A stretch of DNA of 47,945 bases from the NCBI GenBank assembly GCA_017465845.1, contig JAFTVH010000151.1:1-47945 (forward strand), read 5' to 3'. Positions 16,164 to 24,036 of this stretch are shown piece after piece. The position numbers and the translations under genes are program-made. This DNA comes from Lachnospiraceae bacterium (GTDB lineage: Bacteria > Bacillota > Clostridia > Lachnospirales > Lachnospiraceae). Numbering within the stretch: position 1 is the first letter of the stretch; each line of letters begins with the position of its first letter. Under the pieces are notes generated by a model that searched no databases, had not been told where the DNA came from, and saw only the letters and a list, made by a program, of their open reading frames with translations.

Positions 16164-18506
16164 CTATCTTCCCCCACTCCTTAAATTCATTCTCTGCTGA
16201 GCATTGACTATGACCTCATCCAGCATAGTGCCACCCAGATATACCGGAATCACAATATCCCCACTACTCTGACTGTTCATGCAGCTAAGTGCGTCCGTAA
16301 TCGCCCCGGTAATGCCAGACAGCATATCAGAGGAACCACCAGCAGGTACCGCACCCACTCCGGCAACCTCCAAAGCTCCCATTTTGGGGCTGATAACCAT
16401 ATCCGAAGCCACACCTTCCACGGCCTTCGCTATCATTCCACGGCTCTCCTCAATCCCCCTGGCCAGACCACCCATAAAGTCCGGCATCCAGCTTTCGTAA
16501 TCCGTAAGCGGCCCCTCATCCGGCACGGAGAAATGTAAGAATGAGCGTATAGTATCCGCCACATCCGTCACTGCATCTTTTACCTTACTGATACAGCTTC
16601 GGATACCGTCTACAATACCGCCAATGATATCCGACCCCCAAGTATAGGCACTCGATGCCAGTCCGGTAATGAAATCCACCGCATTATTGAATCCGTTCTT
16701 AATACTCTCGCCAATTTTGCCGACCGTATCTTTAATGCCCTTGCTGATAGCCGAGAATGCCTTTGAGGTTGCCTCCTTTATCTTCTCCCACAGATCTATC
16801 CAGAACTGTCGGAACCCCTCACAGTTATTCCAAAGATAGATAAATGCCGCTACCAGCGCCGCAATCGCCGCAATGACCAACATGATCGGATTCGCAAGCA
16901 TGGTAGTATTGAGCAGTGCGAAAGCGGTCTTTACCACATTCAGTAGCCCTGCCAGCTTCGGAATAATTGTCATAATCGTACCGACCGCGCTAATCACCTT
17001 TCCAATGACAATTAACAACGGCCCCAGCACAGCAACAACTCCGCCAACCACAAGAACTGCTTTCTGTACCCCCGGACTAAGGTTGGTAAAGGCATCTATC
17101 GCCGCCGTGATCTTTTCCACCAATCCGGTCAAAAAGGGAATGACGTACTCCGACAGCTTGATCGCCAGCGATTCCAAGGAACCGCCCAGCTGCTCTACCT
17201 TGCTTTGGAGATTATCCTGCATTACCGCAGCCGTTTCCCCGGCAACACCGGAACATTCATTCATGGAAGCGGTTAAGGCATCGTATTCCTCCTGCGTCAG
17301 ATTCAACAGAGAGATCAGACCGGACATACCCTCTTTCCCAGCCAGAGCCGTCGCATAATAAGCCTTCTGGTCATCCGTCAGACCAGAAAACTTTGTTCTC
17401 ATAGTGGTAATGATCTGCTCCAAAGACTGGAAGGAACCGTCACTGTTGGTAATGCTGATACCCAGCTCATCCATTGCATCCGCAACCGTACTGGACGGCT
17501 TCGCCATATTCGCAAGTACGGTTCTTAAAGAAGTACCCGCCTGAGAACCCTTGATACCTGCCATAGACATAGCAGATAATGCTGTAGTCACATCCTCAAT
17601 GGAAAGCCCCATAGACTGTGCCAGCGGAGCCACATATTTATAAGATTCCCCAAGGTCAGATACCCCGATAGTACCTGAGTTAGCAGCCTGCGTCATCAGG
17701 TCTGCCACCCTCGCGGAATCCTTTGCAGATAACCCGAACCCGGTAATCGCATCCGCCACAATGGTCGCTACCGTGCCAAGGCTCTCCCCAGACGCTGCGG
17801 TGGCATCCAACACTCCTGCCATACCCTCAATGATCTGGGTAGTAGACCATCCGGCTTTCGCCATTTCTGTCATTGCCTCGGCAACCTCTCCCGAAGAAAA
17901 AGCGGTGGTTGCACCGAGGTCAATCGCAACCTCCCGAAGCCTTTCAAAATCCGCTCCCGTTGCCCCGGTAATCGCCTGCACACCAGACATCGCCTTTTCA
18001 AAATCGGTCGCTACCTTTAATCCAGCCACACCGATTCCGGTAACTGCTGTAGAAACCGGAAGAAGGGATTTTCCTACGCTTTCTATCTTCCCGCCGGTCT
18101 CCTGTAAGGAATCTCCGGCCTTGGCGATCTTCTGCAATGCTACAGCAGACTCCCCGGCCTGTGCCTCTAAATCCTCCAATGCCCTCTCTGTTTCAATGAT
18201 CTCCCTCTGCAGAGCATCGTACTGGTCTTTTGTGATCGTACCGGCTTCCAGCGCAGTATTCGCCTGCTCGCTGGCTGCCTTTAATGCTTCCAGCTTCTCC
18301 TTGGTCGCCTCAACCGCTTCCGTCAACAACCTCTGCTTCTGGGATAGCAATTCTGTATTAGCAGGGTCAAATTTCAGCAGTTTCTCTACATCCTTAAGTT
18401 GCGCCTGCGTATTCTTGATTTCACCATTTACATCCTTTAAGGCATCCGTCAGCTTCGTGGTATCGCCACCGATTTCCACGGTAATGCCTTTAATCCTGCT
18501 TGCCAT
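16164..18506 (-). CDS. Tail tape measure protein
   Basis: A 780-residue protein. The N-terminal ~150 residues are coiled coil with heptad repeats. The TP901-type core (TDFEKAMSGVQAITGATG...AMTEMAKAGWSTTQIIEGMAGVLDA...GSQAGTSLRTVLANM) follows. Two or three hydrophobic segments lie at ~480-580 (LVVGGVVAVLGPLLIVIGKV; IMLVIAAIAALVAAFIYLW). It sets tail length and helps DNA entry. A length of 780 residues implies a tail on the order of 110 nm at the usual 1.5 angstrom per residue (inference). It starts behind GGAGGTGAGG. Confidence 0.92.
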   Translation of the reverse strand: MASRIKGITVEIGGDTTKLTDALKDVNGEIKNTQAQLKDVEKLLKFDPANTELLSQKQRLLTEAVEATKEKLEALKAASEQANTALEAGTITKDQYDALQREIIETERALEDLEAQAGESAVALQKIAKAGDSLQETGGKIESVGKSLLPVSTAVTGIGVAGLKVATDFEKAMSGVQAITGATGADFERLREVAIDLGATTAFSSGEVAEAMTEMAKAGWSTTQIIEGMAGVLDATAASGESLGTVATIVADAITGFGLSAKDSARVADLMTQAANSGTIGVSDLGESYKYVAPLAQSMGLSIEDVTTALSAMSMAGIKGSQAGTSLRTVLANMAKPSSTVADAMDELGISITNSDGSFQSLEQIITTMRTKFSGLTDDQKAYYATALAGKEGMSGLISLLNLTQEEYDALTASMNECSGVAGETAAVMQDNLQSKVEQLGGSLESLAIKLSEYVIPFLTGLVEKITAAIDAFTNLSPGVQKAVLVVGGVVAVLGPLLIVIGKVISAVGTIMTIIPKLAGLLNVVKTAFALLNTTMLANPIMLVIAAIAALVAAFIYLWNNCEGFRQFWIDLWEKIKEATSKAFSAISKGIKDTVGKIGESIKNGFNNAVDFITGLASSAYTWGSDIIGGIVDGIRSCISKVKDAVTDVADTIRSFLHFSVPDEGPLTDYESWMPDFMGGLARGIEESRGMIAKAVEGVASDMVISPKMGALEVAGVGAVPAGGSSDMLSGITGAITDALSCMNSQSSGDIVIPVYLGGTMLDEVIVNAQQRMNLRSGGR

Positions 18507-18540
18507 CTAACCCTCACCTCCATTTTCGGGCATCAAAAAA

Positions 18541-18597
18541 GGAGCCTGTTAAGCTCCGTATGTATGAGAAAAGCACCTGCCGTTTTGACAAGTGCTT
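18541..18597 (-). terminator. Two tandem terminators after the toxin-antitoxin unit
   Basis: AAGCAC (18571-18576) pairs with GTGCTT (18592-18597), and GGAGC (18541-18545) with GCTCC (18553-18557). Read leftward both are followed by T runs (TTTTCTC and TTTTTTG). They insulate the tape measure gene from the toxin-antitoxin unit. Confidence 0.7.
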
Positions 18598-18621
18598 CGT
18601 ATTTCCTATTAAATTATTACT

Positions 18622-18732
18622 TTAGCGGATATCTACAAATACCTTCCTGGCTGATTTTGTACGCCCTTCAAGCATATCTGCATATCCCCTTTCCAACTCC
18701 ACATTCAATTCTTCCTCAGACAATACTGCCAT
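18622..18732 (-). CDS. Short antitoxin-like peptide, possible remnant
   Basis: A 36-residue frame (MAVLSEEELNVELERGYADM...) with a LEGRTKSARKVFVDIR end. The LE+GYADMLEGRT pattern resembles the C-terminal toxin-binding tail of some small antitoxins. The ribosome site is weak. It may be a remnant of a second antitoxin gene or a genuine small protein of the same unit. Confidence 0.4.
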   Translation of the reverse strand: MAVLSEEELNVELERGYADMLEGRTKSARKVFVDIR

Positions 18733-18741
18733 GTTTACCGG

Positions 18742-18828
18742 TTACGAAGCAGAAAATTTTTCTTCAAACGCTAATCCGTTTTTAAGAATATTCTGTTTGT
18801 CATTCTCTGTCTTTGTTACCATATCCAT
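18742..18828 (-). CDS. Short hypothetical peptide
   Basis: A 28-residue frame (MDMVTKTENDKQNILKNGLA...) behind a good site (AAAGGGAG). It lies between the YafQ gene and the 36-residue peptide and is co-directional with both. No family is recognised. Together with the next frame it may be the broken remains of one gene. Confidence 0.35.
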   Translation of the reverse strand: MDMVTKTENDKQNILKNGLAFEEKFSAS

Positions 18829-18871
18829 GTTCTCCCTTTGGGTAAACAGCAGTACACAAAATAGTGTTATC

Positions 18872-19156
18872 CTACTTCCCAAACAGATCGCTATGTGTGC
18901 CGGTTCTCGATAAAGTAAGTACCAACACATCATCCTCAACCCGGTAGATAAGAAGCCAATCCGGCTGTATATGACACTCCCGGTGTCCTGCCCAGTTCCC
19001 ACTTAGAGAATGATCTTTATTTTTATCTGCAAGTTGTTCGCCTCTTGCAAGTTTACGGATAACCTCGTCCAGAAGTTCTATATCAAGGTGACGTTTCATT
19101 GCCAGCTTGTAATCCTTCTTGAACTGGTTCGTCCATACAACATCATAATGCTTCAT
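18872..19156 (-). CDS. YafQ/RelE-family mRNA interferase toxin
   Basis: A 94-residue protein of the RelE/YafQ toxin family, which cut mRNA on the ribosome. The C-terminal catalytic region (DHSLSGNWAGHRECHIQPDWLLIYRV...LTLSRTGTHSDLF) carries the expected His, Asp and Trp-Leu-Leu-Ile-Tyr pattern. It overlaps the antitoxin gene by four bases (ATGA), the usual coupled order antitoxin then toxin. It is embedded in the phage tail module as a self-contained unit, so it is probably a plasmid-like addiction or anti-phage moron. Confidence 0.9.
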   Translation of the reverse strand: MKHYDVVWTNQFKKDYKLAMKRHLDIELLDEVIRKLARGEQLADKNKDHSLSGNWAGHRECHIQPDWLLIYRVEDDVLVLTLSRTGTHSDLFGK

Positions 19157-19428
19157 TCTTTTAATGCCCTCAACGCTTCTTCCACATCAGAATAGCGTTT
19201 TACAGAAGGATCGCGGGCAATGCGCTCTGCCTCTAACATTGCCGCAATCGTCTCTTTGTTCGGCTGCTCCATGCGAACATCAAATGGAAAGCCACCTGCC
19301 CGAAGAGACTGACGAAGAAACACGTTAATGGCGGTAGTAAGATTGATACCAAGTTCGCCATACAGGGCTTCACACTGTTTTTTTATATCACTATCCATAC
19401 GCACACTAAAATTTGTTGTAGTAGCCAT
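19153..19428 (-). CDS. DinJ/RelB-family antitoxin
   Basis: A 91-residue antitoxin. The N-terminal ribbon-helix-helix (TNFSVRMDSDIKKQCEALYGELGINLTTAINVFLRQS) binds operator DNA. The C-terminal acidic region (AERIARDPSVKRYSDVEEALRALKE) should wrap the YafQ toxin. The start at 19428 has GAAAGGAG at good spacing; an upstream in-frame ATG at 19437 lacks one. The pair is probably autoregulated at the GCATT/AATGC dyad inside its promoter. Confidence 0.9.
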   Translation of the reverse strand: MATTTNFSVRMDSDIKKQCEALYGELGINLTTAINVFLRQSLRAGGFPFDVRMEQPNKETIAAMLEAERIARDPSVKRYSDVEEALRALKE

Positions 19429-19462
19429 ACTTATCAACTCCTTTCACATCTATTACACCTAT

Positions 19463-19491
19463 ATTATACGCATTTTGCAATGCAATATCAA
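19463..19491 (-). promoter_or_regulatory. Promoter and dyad of the toxin-antitoxin unit
   Basis: Read leftward, TTGATA (19486-19491) and a perfect TATAAT (19463-19468) are 17 bases apart. The spacer holds an inverted repeat GCATTGCAAAATGC, a likely DinJ operator. Confidence 0.75.
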
Positions 19492-19614
19492 TATATTAGA
19501 CGGAAATTTAATAATTTTTTATGTACGGTTTTCATATACCCATAGTCATTACTCATAGTATTCCCAGACATCAGCCCTTTCCCGGCATGATGCCGGAAAA
19601 AGACCATGCCCCAG

Positions 19615-19800
19615 CTAAAATAAATCCATGTCACTTTGCGTTGCAAGTACCGCATACTTATGCTCATCATTCCTGCTCTCCGCATACATATCATTGATAA
19701 GCCCGATAGACAACAGCTCCAAATCCGCCATAGACAGCCCCAACTGCACACACCGGAGCAGAAACAGCGGTGTTGTCATTTCACGCTCTGTCGGACGAAG
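19615..19800 (-). CDS. Tail assembly chaperone, second frame (made by -1 frameshift)
   Basis: This continuous frame lies -1 to the first chaperone gene and overlaps its end. It encodes 61 residues (LRPTEREMTTPLFLLRCVQL... MADLELLSIGLINDMYAE... ending MDLF), helical and with the feel of the G-T extension in other phages. It is reached by slippage at the A-run, giving a 179-residue fusion. An internal ATG at 19779 overlaps the first stop (ATGA), so independent initiation cannot be excluded. Confidence 0.75.
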   Translation of the reverse strand, partial: LRPTEREMTTPLFLLRCVQLGLSMADLELLSIGLINDMYAESRNDEHKYAVLATQSDMDLF

Positions 19801-20153
19801 TTTTTTTTAGCCTCAACATCCGTTTTTACATTCAGCCCCCACAATTCAATCAACTGCGGAAGTACCTGATAAATGGAAAAGGTATTGAAGCCATCCAGCC
19901 ACTCCTCCGGCGTATCCGGTATGGAAGGCTCCGCATGCTTCGCCATCACAAATGCGATATTCTCAAACATTTCCAGACTAAACAAATCCAGATTAGAGCT
20001 TTCCTCATTCCCCTTCCCCACACTCTTTTCCAGAGCCCTCAAATCCTTATAGATATCCCTCTGGAATTTCAAACGATAGATACGGGGAATGGCGGCACTC
20101 GCCTTGAATGCCACCATCTGACCGTCAATCTCTATCTTTTTCACGATACTCAT
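19776..20153 (-). CDS. Tail assembly chaperone, first frame
   Basis: A 125-residue protein (MSIVKKIEIDGQMVAFKASAA...YRLKFQRDIYKDL...) encoded between the major tail and tape measure genes, exactly where siphoviruses encode the G protein that coats the tape measure during tail assembly. It ends shortly after an A-AAA-AAC slippery sequence in the correct phase. It starts behind GGAGGG. A minor -1 fusion product is expected. Confidence 0.8.
   Translation of the reverse strand: MSIVKKIEIDGQMVAFKASAAIPRIYRLKFQRDIYKDLRALEKSVGKGNEESSNLDLFSLEMFENIAFVMAKHAEPSIPDTPEEWLDGFNTFSIYQVLPQLIELWGLNVKTDVEAKKNFVRQSVK
19800..19806 (-). other. A AAA AAC slippery heptamer (-1 frameshift site)
   Basis: Read leftward the codons are GCT AAA AAA AAC, so the heptamer A_AAA_AAC is in the phase required for tandem -1 slippage. 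Eight A's precede the C. The -1 frame then stays open for 61 codons. Confidence 0.8.
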
Positions 20154-20168
20154 TTACCAATCCCTCCA

Positions 20169-20765
20169 TTAAGCGTTCTCATCAGCCGCCGCAGCCTCTT
20201 CACCCATAGTCGGCTGGTACACCGTCTTGTACCAGTTATTGTAAACTTCCTCCGTGGTACTATCCCCGGTCTTTGCCTTTACATAACCGGTAGCCATCGG
20301 TCTGGCCTTAACGGTAAGGGTTTCCGTCTGTACCTCCTTGTCCTCCTCATTCGTCTTGGACTCAATGGTAGGACGGGATGCAGAACAGTTATACAGCACA
20401 TGACGTATTTTGCGGATATCGCCGTCAAACTCAAACAGCAATGCAAAGCTGCCGGTCTCACTATTTGCGTTCTCCACTAATACCTGATTTGCGTCTGCCT
20501 CCTCCTTCAAAATATCCGTGCGGAAGCTCTCCGGAATCATGGCAAGCTCCAGATCGCCGTCATATCCCTGATTATTATTGATCACATAATACTCAATGCC
20601 GTCTGCATAAAAAGACTCAGGCTCACCCGTAGGGTCAAGACTGATAGACACCGCACCGGGCATTGCCACAGGTGTTTCAAATGTAATGCTGCCGTCCTCC
20701 GCCACCGTAATCGGAGCGTAATGCACATTACAGATATTAAACTTTACTTTATTCTTCTTGGCCAT
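20169..20765 (-). CDS. Major tail protein
   Basis: A 198-residue protein starting MAKKNKVKFNICNVHYAPI. It has the tail-tube pattern ...GSITFETPVAMPGAVSISLDPTGEPESFYADGIEYY..., with GYDGDLELAMIPESF and a Thr/Lys-rich end. This matches the phi13/Clostridium type major tail family. ATG 20765 follows GGAGGGAG. It is the first gene after the head-tail joining cluster and before the chaperone, as expected. Confidence 0.85.
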   Translation of the reverse strand: MAKKNKVKFNICNVHYAPITVAEDGSITFETPVAMPGAVSISLDPTGEPESFYADGIEYYVINNNQGYDGDLELAMIPESFRTDILKEEADANQVLVENANSETGSFALLFEFDGDIRKIRHVLYNCSASRPTIESKTNEEDKEVQTETLTVKARPMATGYVKAKTGDSTTEEVYNNWYKTVYQPTMGEEAAAADENA

Positions 20766-21087
20766 CGTTTTCTCCCTCCAAATCAAATGAATAAAGGACT
20801 TCAAACAGCCGCTCGCTCTCAATCCACGCCTCCGTCCTGCCATAGACGATGCCGTATCTATCAAGCATATTTTCCAACCGCCGTTCCAGCCCTATATCCT
20901 TACTATCCGTATATAATTCCAGCCGTACCTCATTTATCTTGTAATACACCCTCCCATCCGCAACAAAATGATTACTTCCGGGAAGCAGGTAACAGATAAA
21001 AGGTGGCTCTGGCGATTCCCCCTCTGCGAAGTGATCGTATGCAAAGGGAACGCCAAACTCCTCTAAAATCGCAATCAGCTTATCCAC
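20749..21087 (-). CDS. Tail completion/terminator-type protein
   Basis: A 112-residue protein (VVDKLIAILEEFGVPFAYDHFAEGE...) that I place in the minor tail/tail terminator group by position and by its PFICYLLPGSNHFVADGRVYYKINEVRLELYT pattern. The start is a GTG at 21087, seven bases after AAAGGAG, and overlaps the end of the HK97 gp10-like gene. It overlaps the major tail start by 17 bases. Confidence 0.7.
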   Translation of the reverse strand: MDKLIAILEEFGVPFAYDHFAEGESPEPPFICYLLPGSNHFVADGRVYYKINEVRLELYTDSKDIGLERRLENMLDRYGIVYGRTEAWIESERLFEVLYSFDLEGENDGQEE

Positions 21088-21463
21088 GACTAAGGCTCCT
21101 TTCGATTTCCTCCGTAAGCTGCCGTATGCCCTTATCCTCAGCCGGGGCAATATGTGCCTGCCCGGATACCCTGCCACCGCCGCGCTTGGCATGACCGAAC
21201 TCCAACAAATGAGCCAGATAATAACGGTCACGGGAATGTACCGTAAGGGATAGGCTATTTGCATTTTCCTTCACGGTCTTTACCGTCCAGCTTTTCGCAT
21301 AAGCACCCGTCCTCACAGGCGCATTCTCCTGAATCTCCTTACGGACTTTTCTCCCGGCACGCTTTACCGCTTTTTTCATATCCTCCGTAGCAAGGTCAGC
21401 ATATTCCACAAGCGCCTCATTGATCGCCGCAGACATATCTCCGATAGATACCCTTTCCGCCAT
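21080..21463 (-). CDS. HK97 gp10-like head-tail protein
   Basis: A 127-residue protein (MAERVSIGDMSAAINEALVEYADL...). The central KKAVKRAGRKVRKEIQENAPVRTGAYAKSW is the signature of the HK97 gp10 family of tail-completion proteins. The start at 21463 is two bases after the stop of the preceding gene. It is part of an unbroken head-tail joining cluster. Confidence 0.85.
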   Translation of the reverse strand: MAERVSIGDMSAAINEALVEYADLATEDMKKAVKRAGRKVRKEIQENAPVRTGAYAKSWTVKTVKENANSLSLTVHSRDRYYLAHLLEFGHAKRGGGRVSGQAHIAPAEDKGIRQLTEEIERSLSRG

Positions 21464-21465
21464 GC

Positions 21466-21798
21466 CTACCGCCTCGCTTTCCGGCACCGGAATTTCAGTG
21501 CATTCTTCTTAAAATGCAAATGGTCAACAGCCACGATATCATACACCTCACCCTGAAACAGAATCCGGTATCCGGTAACAGTAACCGCGCTGGCCGCCAG
21601 GCAGAATCGCACCGTAAAGGAGATATCTGCATTGTCTACAGTAACGCCCGCTTTCTCACTCTCCGAACCATACTCACCGCTCACCGTAGCATGGCAGCCA
21701 TAATAGTCCTCCCACTTACTTTTCCGATTGCCTATCTCATCCACAACCGTACTGCTATGTTGAAACATAATTTTGACATTCAATGCACCGATATCCAT
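21466..21798 (-). CDS. Head closure/head-tail adaptor (SPP1 gp16-like)
   Basis: A 110-residue protein (MDIGALNVKIMFQHSSTVVDEIGNRKSKWEDYYGCHATVSGEYG) with the beta-rich pattern of phage head-tail joining proteins. Typical elements are 'D..GN....W......W', here with Y/C substitutions, and the RILFQGEVYDIVAVDHLHFKKNALKFRC end. It overlaps the upstream connector stop by one base. Confidence 0.8.
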   Translation of the reverse strand: MDIGALNVKIMFQHSSTVVDEIGNRKSKWEDYYGCHATVSGEYGSESEKAGVTVDNADISFTVRFCLAASAVTVTGYRILFQGEVYDIVAVDHLHFKKNALKFRCRKARR

Positions 21799-22076
21799 TA
21801 AAAGCCCTCCCGCCTGATACCAAACAGCAAGGCACGGAGTGTCAGCATAAGATCATGGTGGTCTGCCTCCTCACGATGCTCATGCAGATACGCCACCGCA
21901 TACATGATAGCAGCCCTCGCCCGCTCCGCATCCTCCGCAAAATCCGCCTCCTCAGAAATACGCGCCACATCCATACATATCTTATGAGCAGAACTTAAAA
22001 GGCTCGCAAGGAGTGTATCCTCGTCCGCATAATCCACACGGAGATATTCCTTAACCTCTTCCAGTGTCACAATCAT
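21798..22076 (-). CDS. Head-tail connector (gp6-like)
   Basis: A 92-residue helical protein (MIVTLEEVKEYLRVDYADEDTLLASLLSSAHKICMDV) with the hallmark 'L.E.K.YL+VD.DDDD.LL..LI..A' of the DNA-packaging/connector family that joins the portal to the tail. It directly follows the capsid gene. Confidence 0.88.
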   Translation of the reverse strand: MIVTLEEVKEYLRVDYADEDTLLASLLSSAHKICMDVARISEEADFAEDAERARAAIMYAVAYLHEHREEADHHDLMLTLRALLFGIRREGF

Positions 22077-22095
22077 ACAATCACCTCACTGAAAA

Positions 22096-22125
22096 GCGGT
22101 GCCACCCCATACAGAGCGACACCGC
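22096..22125 (-). terminator. Hairpin after the capsid gene
   Basis: GCGGTG (22096-22101) pairs with CACCGC (22120-22125). Read leftward it ends in TTTTC. Such attenuators often raise capsid mRNA relative to downstream genes. Confidence 0.55.
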
Positions 22126-22131
22126 CTATCA

Positions 22132-23334
22132 CTACGCAGCCTTCTGCTGCAATACCTTAACCGCCTCAGGTAAGATCAGCTTACCATCCACGCGCTGGGT
22201 AGCAAGGAAGCCCACCTGCCCGGTAGGAGCAAACAATTCTCCCAGACGGCGGAAGGAGCGACCCTGTCTGTCAGCAACCCAATAATAAGAAAGATCACCA
22301 AACAGTACAGACTTAGCCCCTGCCTCCAAGCCAGGCATAAATGCGGAAGTATACACAGGACGACCCAGAAGAGTATCCGGAGTAGAAGCCGTAAGAGAAG
22401 GCTGCCACAGATACTGACCGTTATTATCCTTTAACTTCCTAAGTGCCTTAATGGAAGCATCATTCATCACAAACACCGCATTCTTACGGTAAGGTGCTTT
22501 CAGAGAATAGAACAAGTCCATTACCTCATCCGCGGTAAAGGCTGCCGCAGCCGCCGCAGTAACACCGATCTCCGCACCACCATTTTCCGCAAGTACGCCC
22601 AAAGGCTTTCCCGTTCCATCCCCGGTAAAGAATGCCTCCTCTTCCTTATTGCCGATACGGCGGGCAAATTCACGGGCAATGTAGGCTTCGAGGTCGAAAA
22701 CGCTATCATTGATAAGCTCCTCAGATACCTTGATCATCGTACCCAGCTTATAAGCACCAATGGATACCTGAGAGAATACATCATCGCTTTCAGGGATTGC
22801 ACCCTCCTCATCTACCCAAGAGGCACTACCCTTAGATGCCACCACCGGAATTTTGCGGTCTCCGGAACTGGTTTGAATCACATGAGCCAGAGAACGGAAA
22901 ATATTCTGCTCCTCCAAAGCCTCCACCAATGTACGCTCAAATTCATCCGGCACTAAGTAACCGCCCTCAGAATCCACACCTACCTGCAGGGCGTTCAAAA
23001 TCTCATGACCCGGCATTTTACTTCTCATGGCATTCCAGAAGGAACGGCGATATTCCGCAGAAGCACGCCCGGTCTTTTCCTCTCCGGCAGCCGCCGCAGG
23101 CTTACCAGTGATCGGCGTATTCACAGGCTTATTTAACTCAGCGTCTAAAGCCTGCTGCCTTTCCAGACGGTCAATCTCCTTCCCCAGATTTACCACATCG
23201 GCCTCCATCTTATCGTAGGTCGCCACATCCTCAGCGGACAAAAGACCATCCGCCCCGCGCTTGGAATCCAAAAATGCCTTCGCAGCCTCCCAAGCCTTTG
23301 CTCTTTTCTCTCTTAACTCTAAAATCTTACTCAT
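22132..23334 (-). CDS. HK97-type major capsid protein
   Basis: A 400-residue protein. The first ~100 residues are a coiled-coil scaffold/delta domain (ELREKRAKAWEAAKAFLDSKRG...). The HK97 core follows (SEGGYLVPDEFERTLVEALEEQNIFRSLAHVIQT..., KVSEELINDSVFDLEAYIAREFARRIGNKEEEAFFTGDGTGKPLG). Family members are cut between the two by the prohead protease, which is encoded next door. It starts behind GGGAGG. Confidence 0.95.
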   Translation of the reverse strand: MSKILELREKRAKAWEAAKAFLDSKRGADGLLSAEDVATYDKMEADVVNLGKEIDRLERQQALDAELNKPVNTPITGKPAAAAGEEKTGRASAEYRRSFWNAMRSKMPGHEILNALQVGVDSEGGYLVPDEFERTLVEALEEQNIFRSLAHVIQTSSGDRKIPVVASKGSASWVDEEGAIPESDDVFSQVSIGAYKLGTMIKVSEELINDSVFDLEAYIAREFARRIGNKEEEAFFTGDGTGKPLGVLAENGGAEIGVTAAAAAAFTADEVMDLFYSLKAPYRKNAVFVMNDASIKALRKLKDNNGQYLWQPSLTASTPDTLLGRPVYTSAFMPGLEAGAKSVLFGDLSYYWVADRQGRSFRRLGELFAPTGQVGFLATQRVDGKLILPEAVKVLQQKAA

Positions 23335-23347
23335 GGTAAAATCCTCC

Positions 23348-24034
23348 CTAAAATTTCAATAAATTAAGCCGCTGGTATAGCGGCTCTACAGACTGTTTCT
23401 TTTCATTTTTCTCAGACAGCCTGCTAAGCAGGCTATTTGTCACTGCCCTCCGCGAGAATGCGAAGCTCTCCGGCTCTGGCGCGGCATTTTTCTCCTCTGC
23501 ATAGAGCAGGTCATCTGCGAAGCCGAGTTCCACGGCTTTGTTTGCGGACATCCATGTTTCCGCATCCATGAGGTGCGAGAGCTTCGCCCTCGACAACCCT
23601 GTTTTGATCTCATAGGCATTGATAATCGACTCCTTTACTTCATCTAACATGGCAACCGCTTTCTTCATTTCCTCCGAATCCCCGATTGCCACAGTAAGCG
23701 GATTATGCACCATCATCAGTGCAGTAGGTGCCATCAACACGGTAGTTCCAGCCATAGCGATCACGCTGGCCGCACTGGCAGCAATGCCGTCAATCTTCAC
23801 CGTAATCGCACCCTTATATTCCATCAGCATGGTGTAAATCTGGGATGCCGCCACGCAGTCACCACCGGGGCTATTGATCCATAAAGTAATGTCACCCTCC
23901 CCGGCCATCAATTCCGCTTTGAACATAGCTGGCGTCACATCATCCGCAAACCAGCTTTCCTCCGCAATGGTGCCGTTAAGATAAAGGGTGCGGCTCTCAT
24001 CAGCATTCCGCACCCAATTCCAGAATTTCTTCAA
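23348..24034 (-). CDS. ClpP-type prohead protease
   Basis: A 228-residue serine protease of the ClpP/S14 family used by phages to cut capsid scaffold. The catalytic Ser is probably S87 in GIAASAAS and the His is H110 in MMVHNP, with WINSPGGDC near the oxyanion strand. It is encoded between portal and capsid, as usual. Confidence 0.93.
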   Translation of the reverse strand: MKKFWNWVRNADESRTLYLNGTIAEESWFADDVTPAMFKAELMAGEGDITLWINSPGGDCVAASQIYTMLMEYKGAITVKIDGIAASAASVIAMAGTTVLMAPTALMMVHNPLTVAIGDSEEMKKAVAMLDEVKESIINAYEIKTGLSRAKLSHLMDAETWMSANKAVELGFADDLLYAEEKNAAPEPESFAFSRRAVTNSLLSRLSEKNEKKQSVEPLYQRLNLLKF

Positions 24035-24036
24035 TT

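Noticed and set aside
19488-19751. Leftward frame over the end of the tail chaperone
   Set aside because: It is in a different frame from the -1 extension, is Cys/Trp/Met-rich, and overlaps the toxin-antitoxin promoter; the frameshift extension explains the region better.
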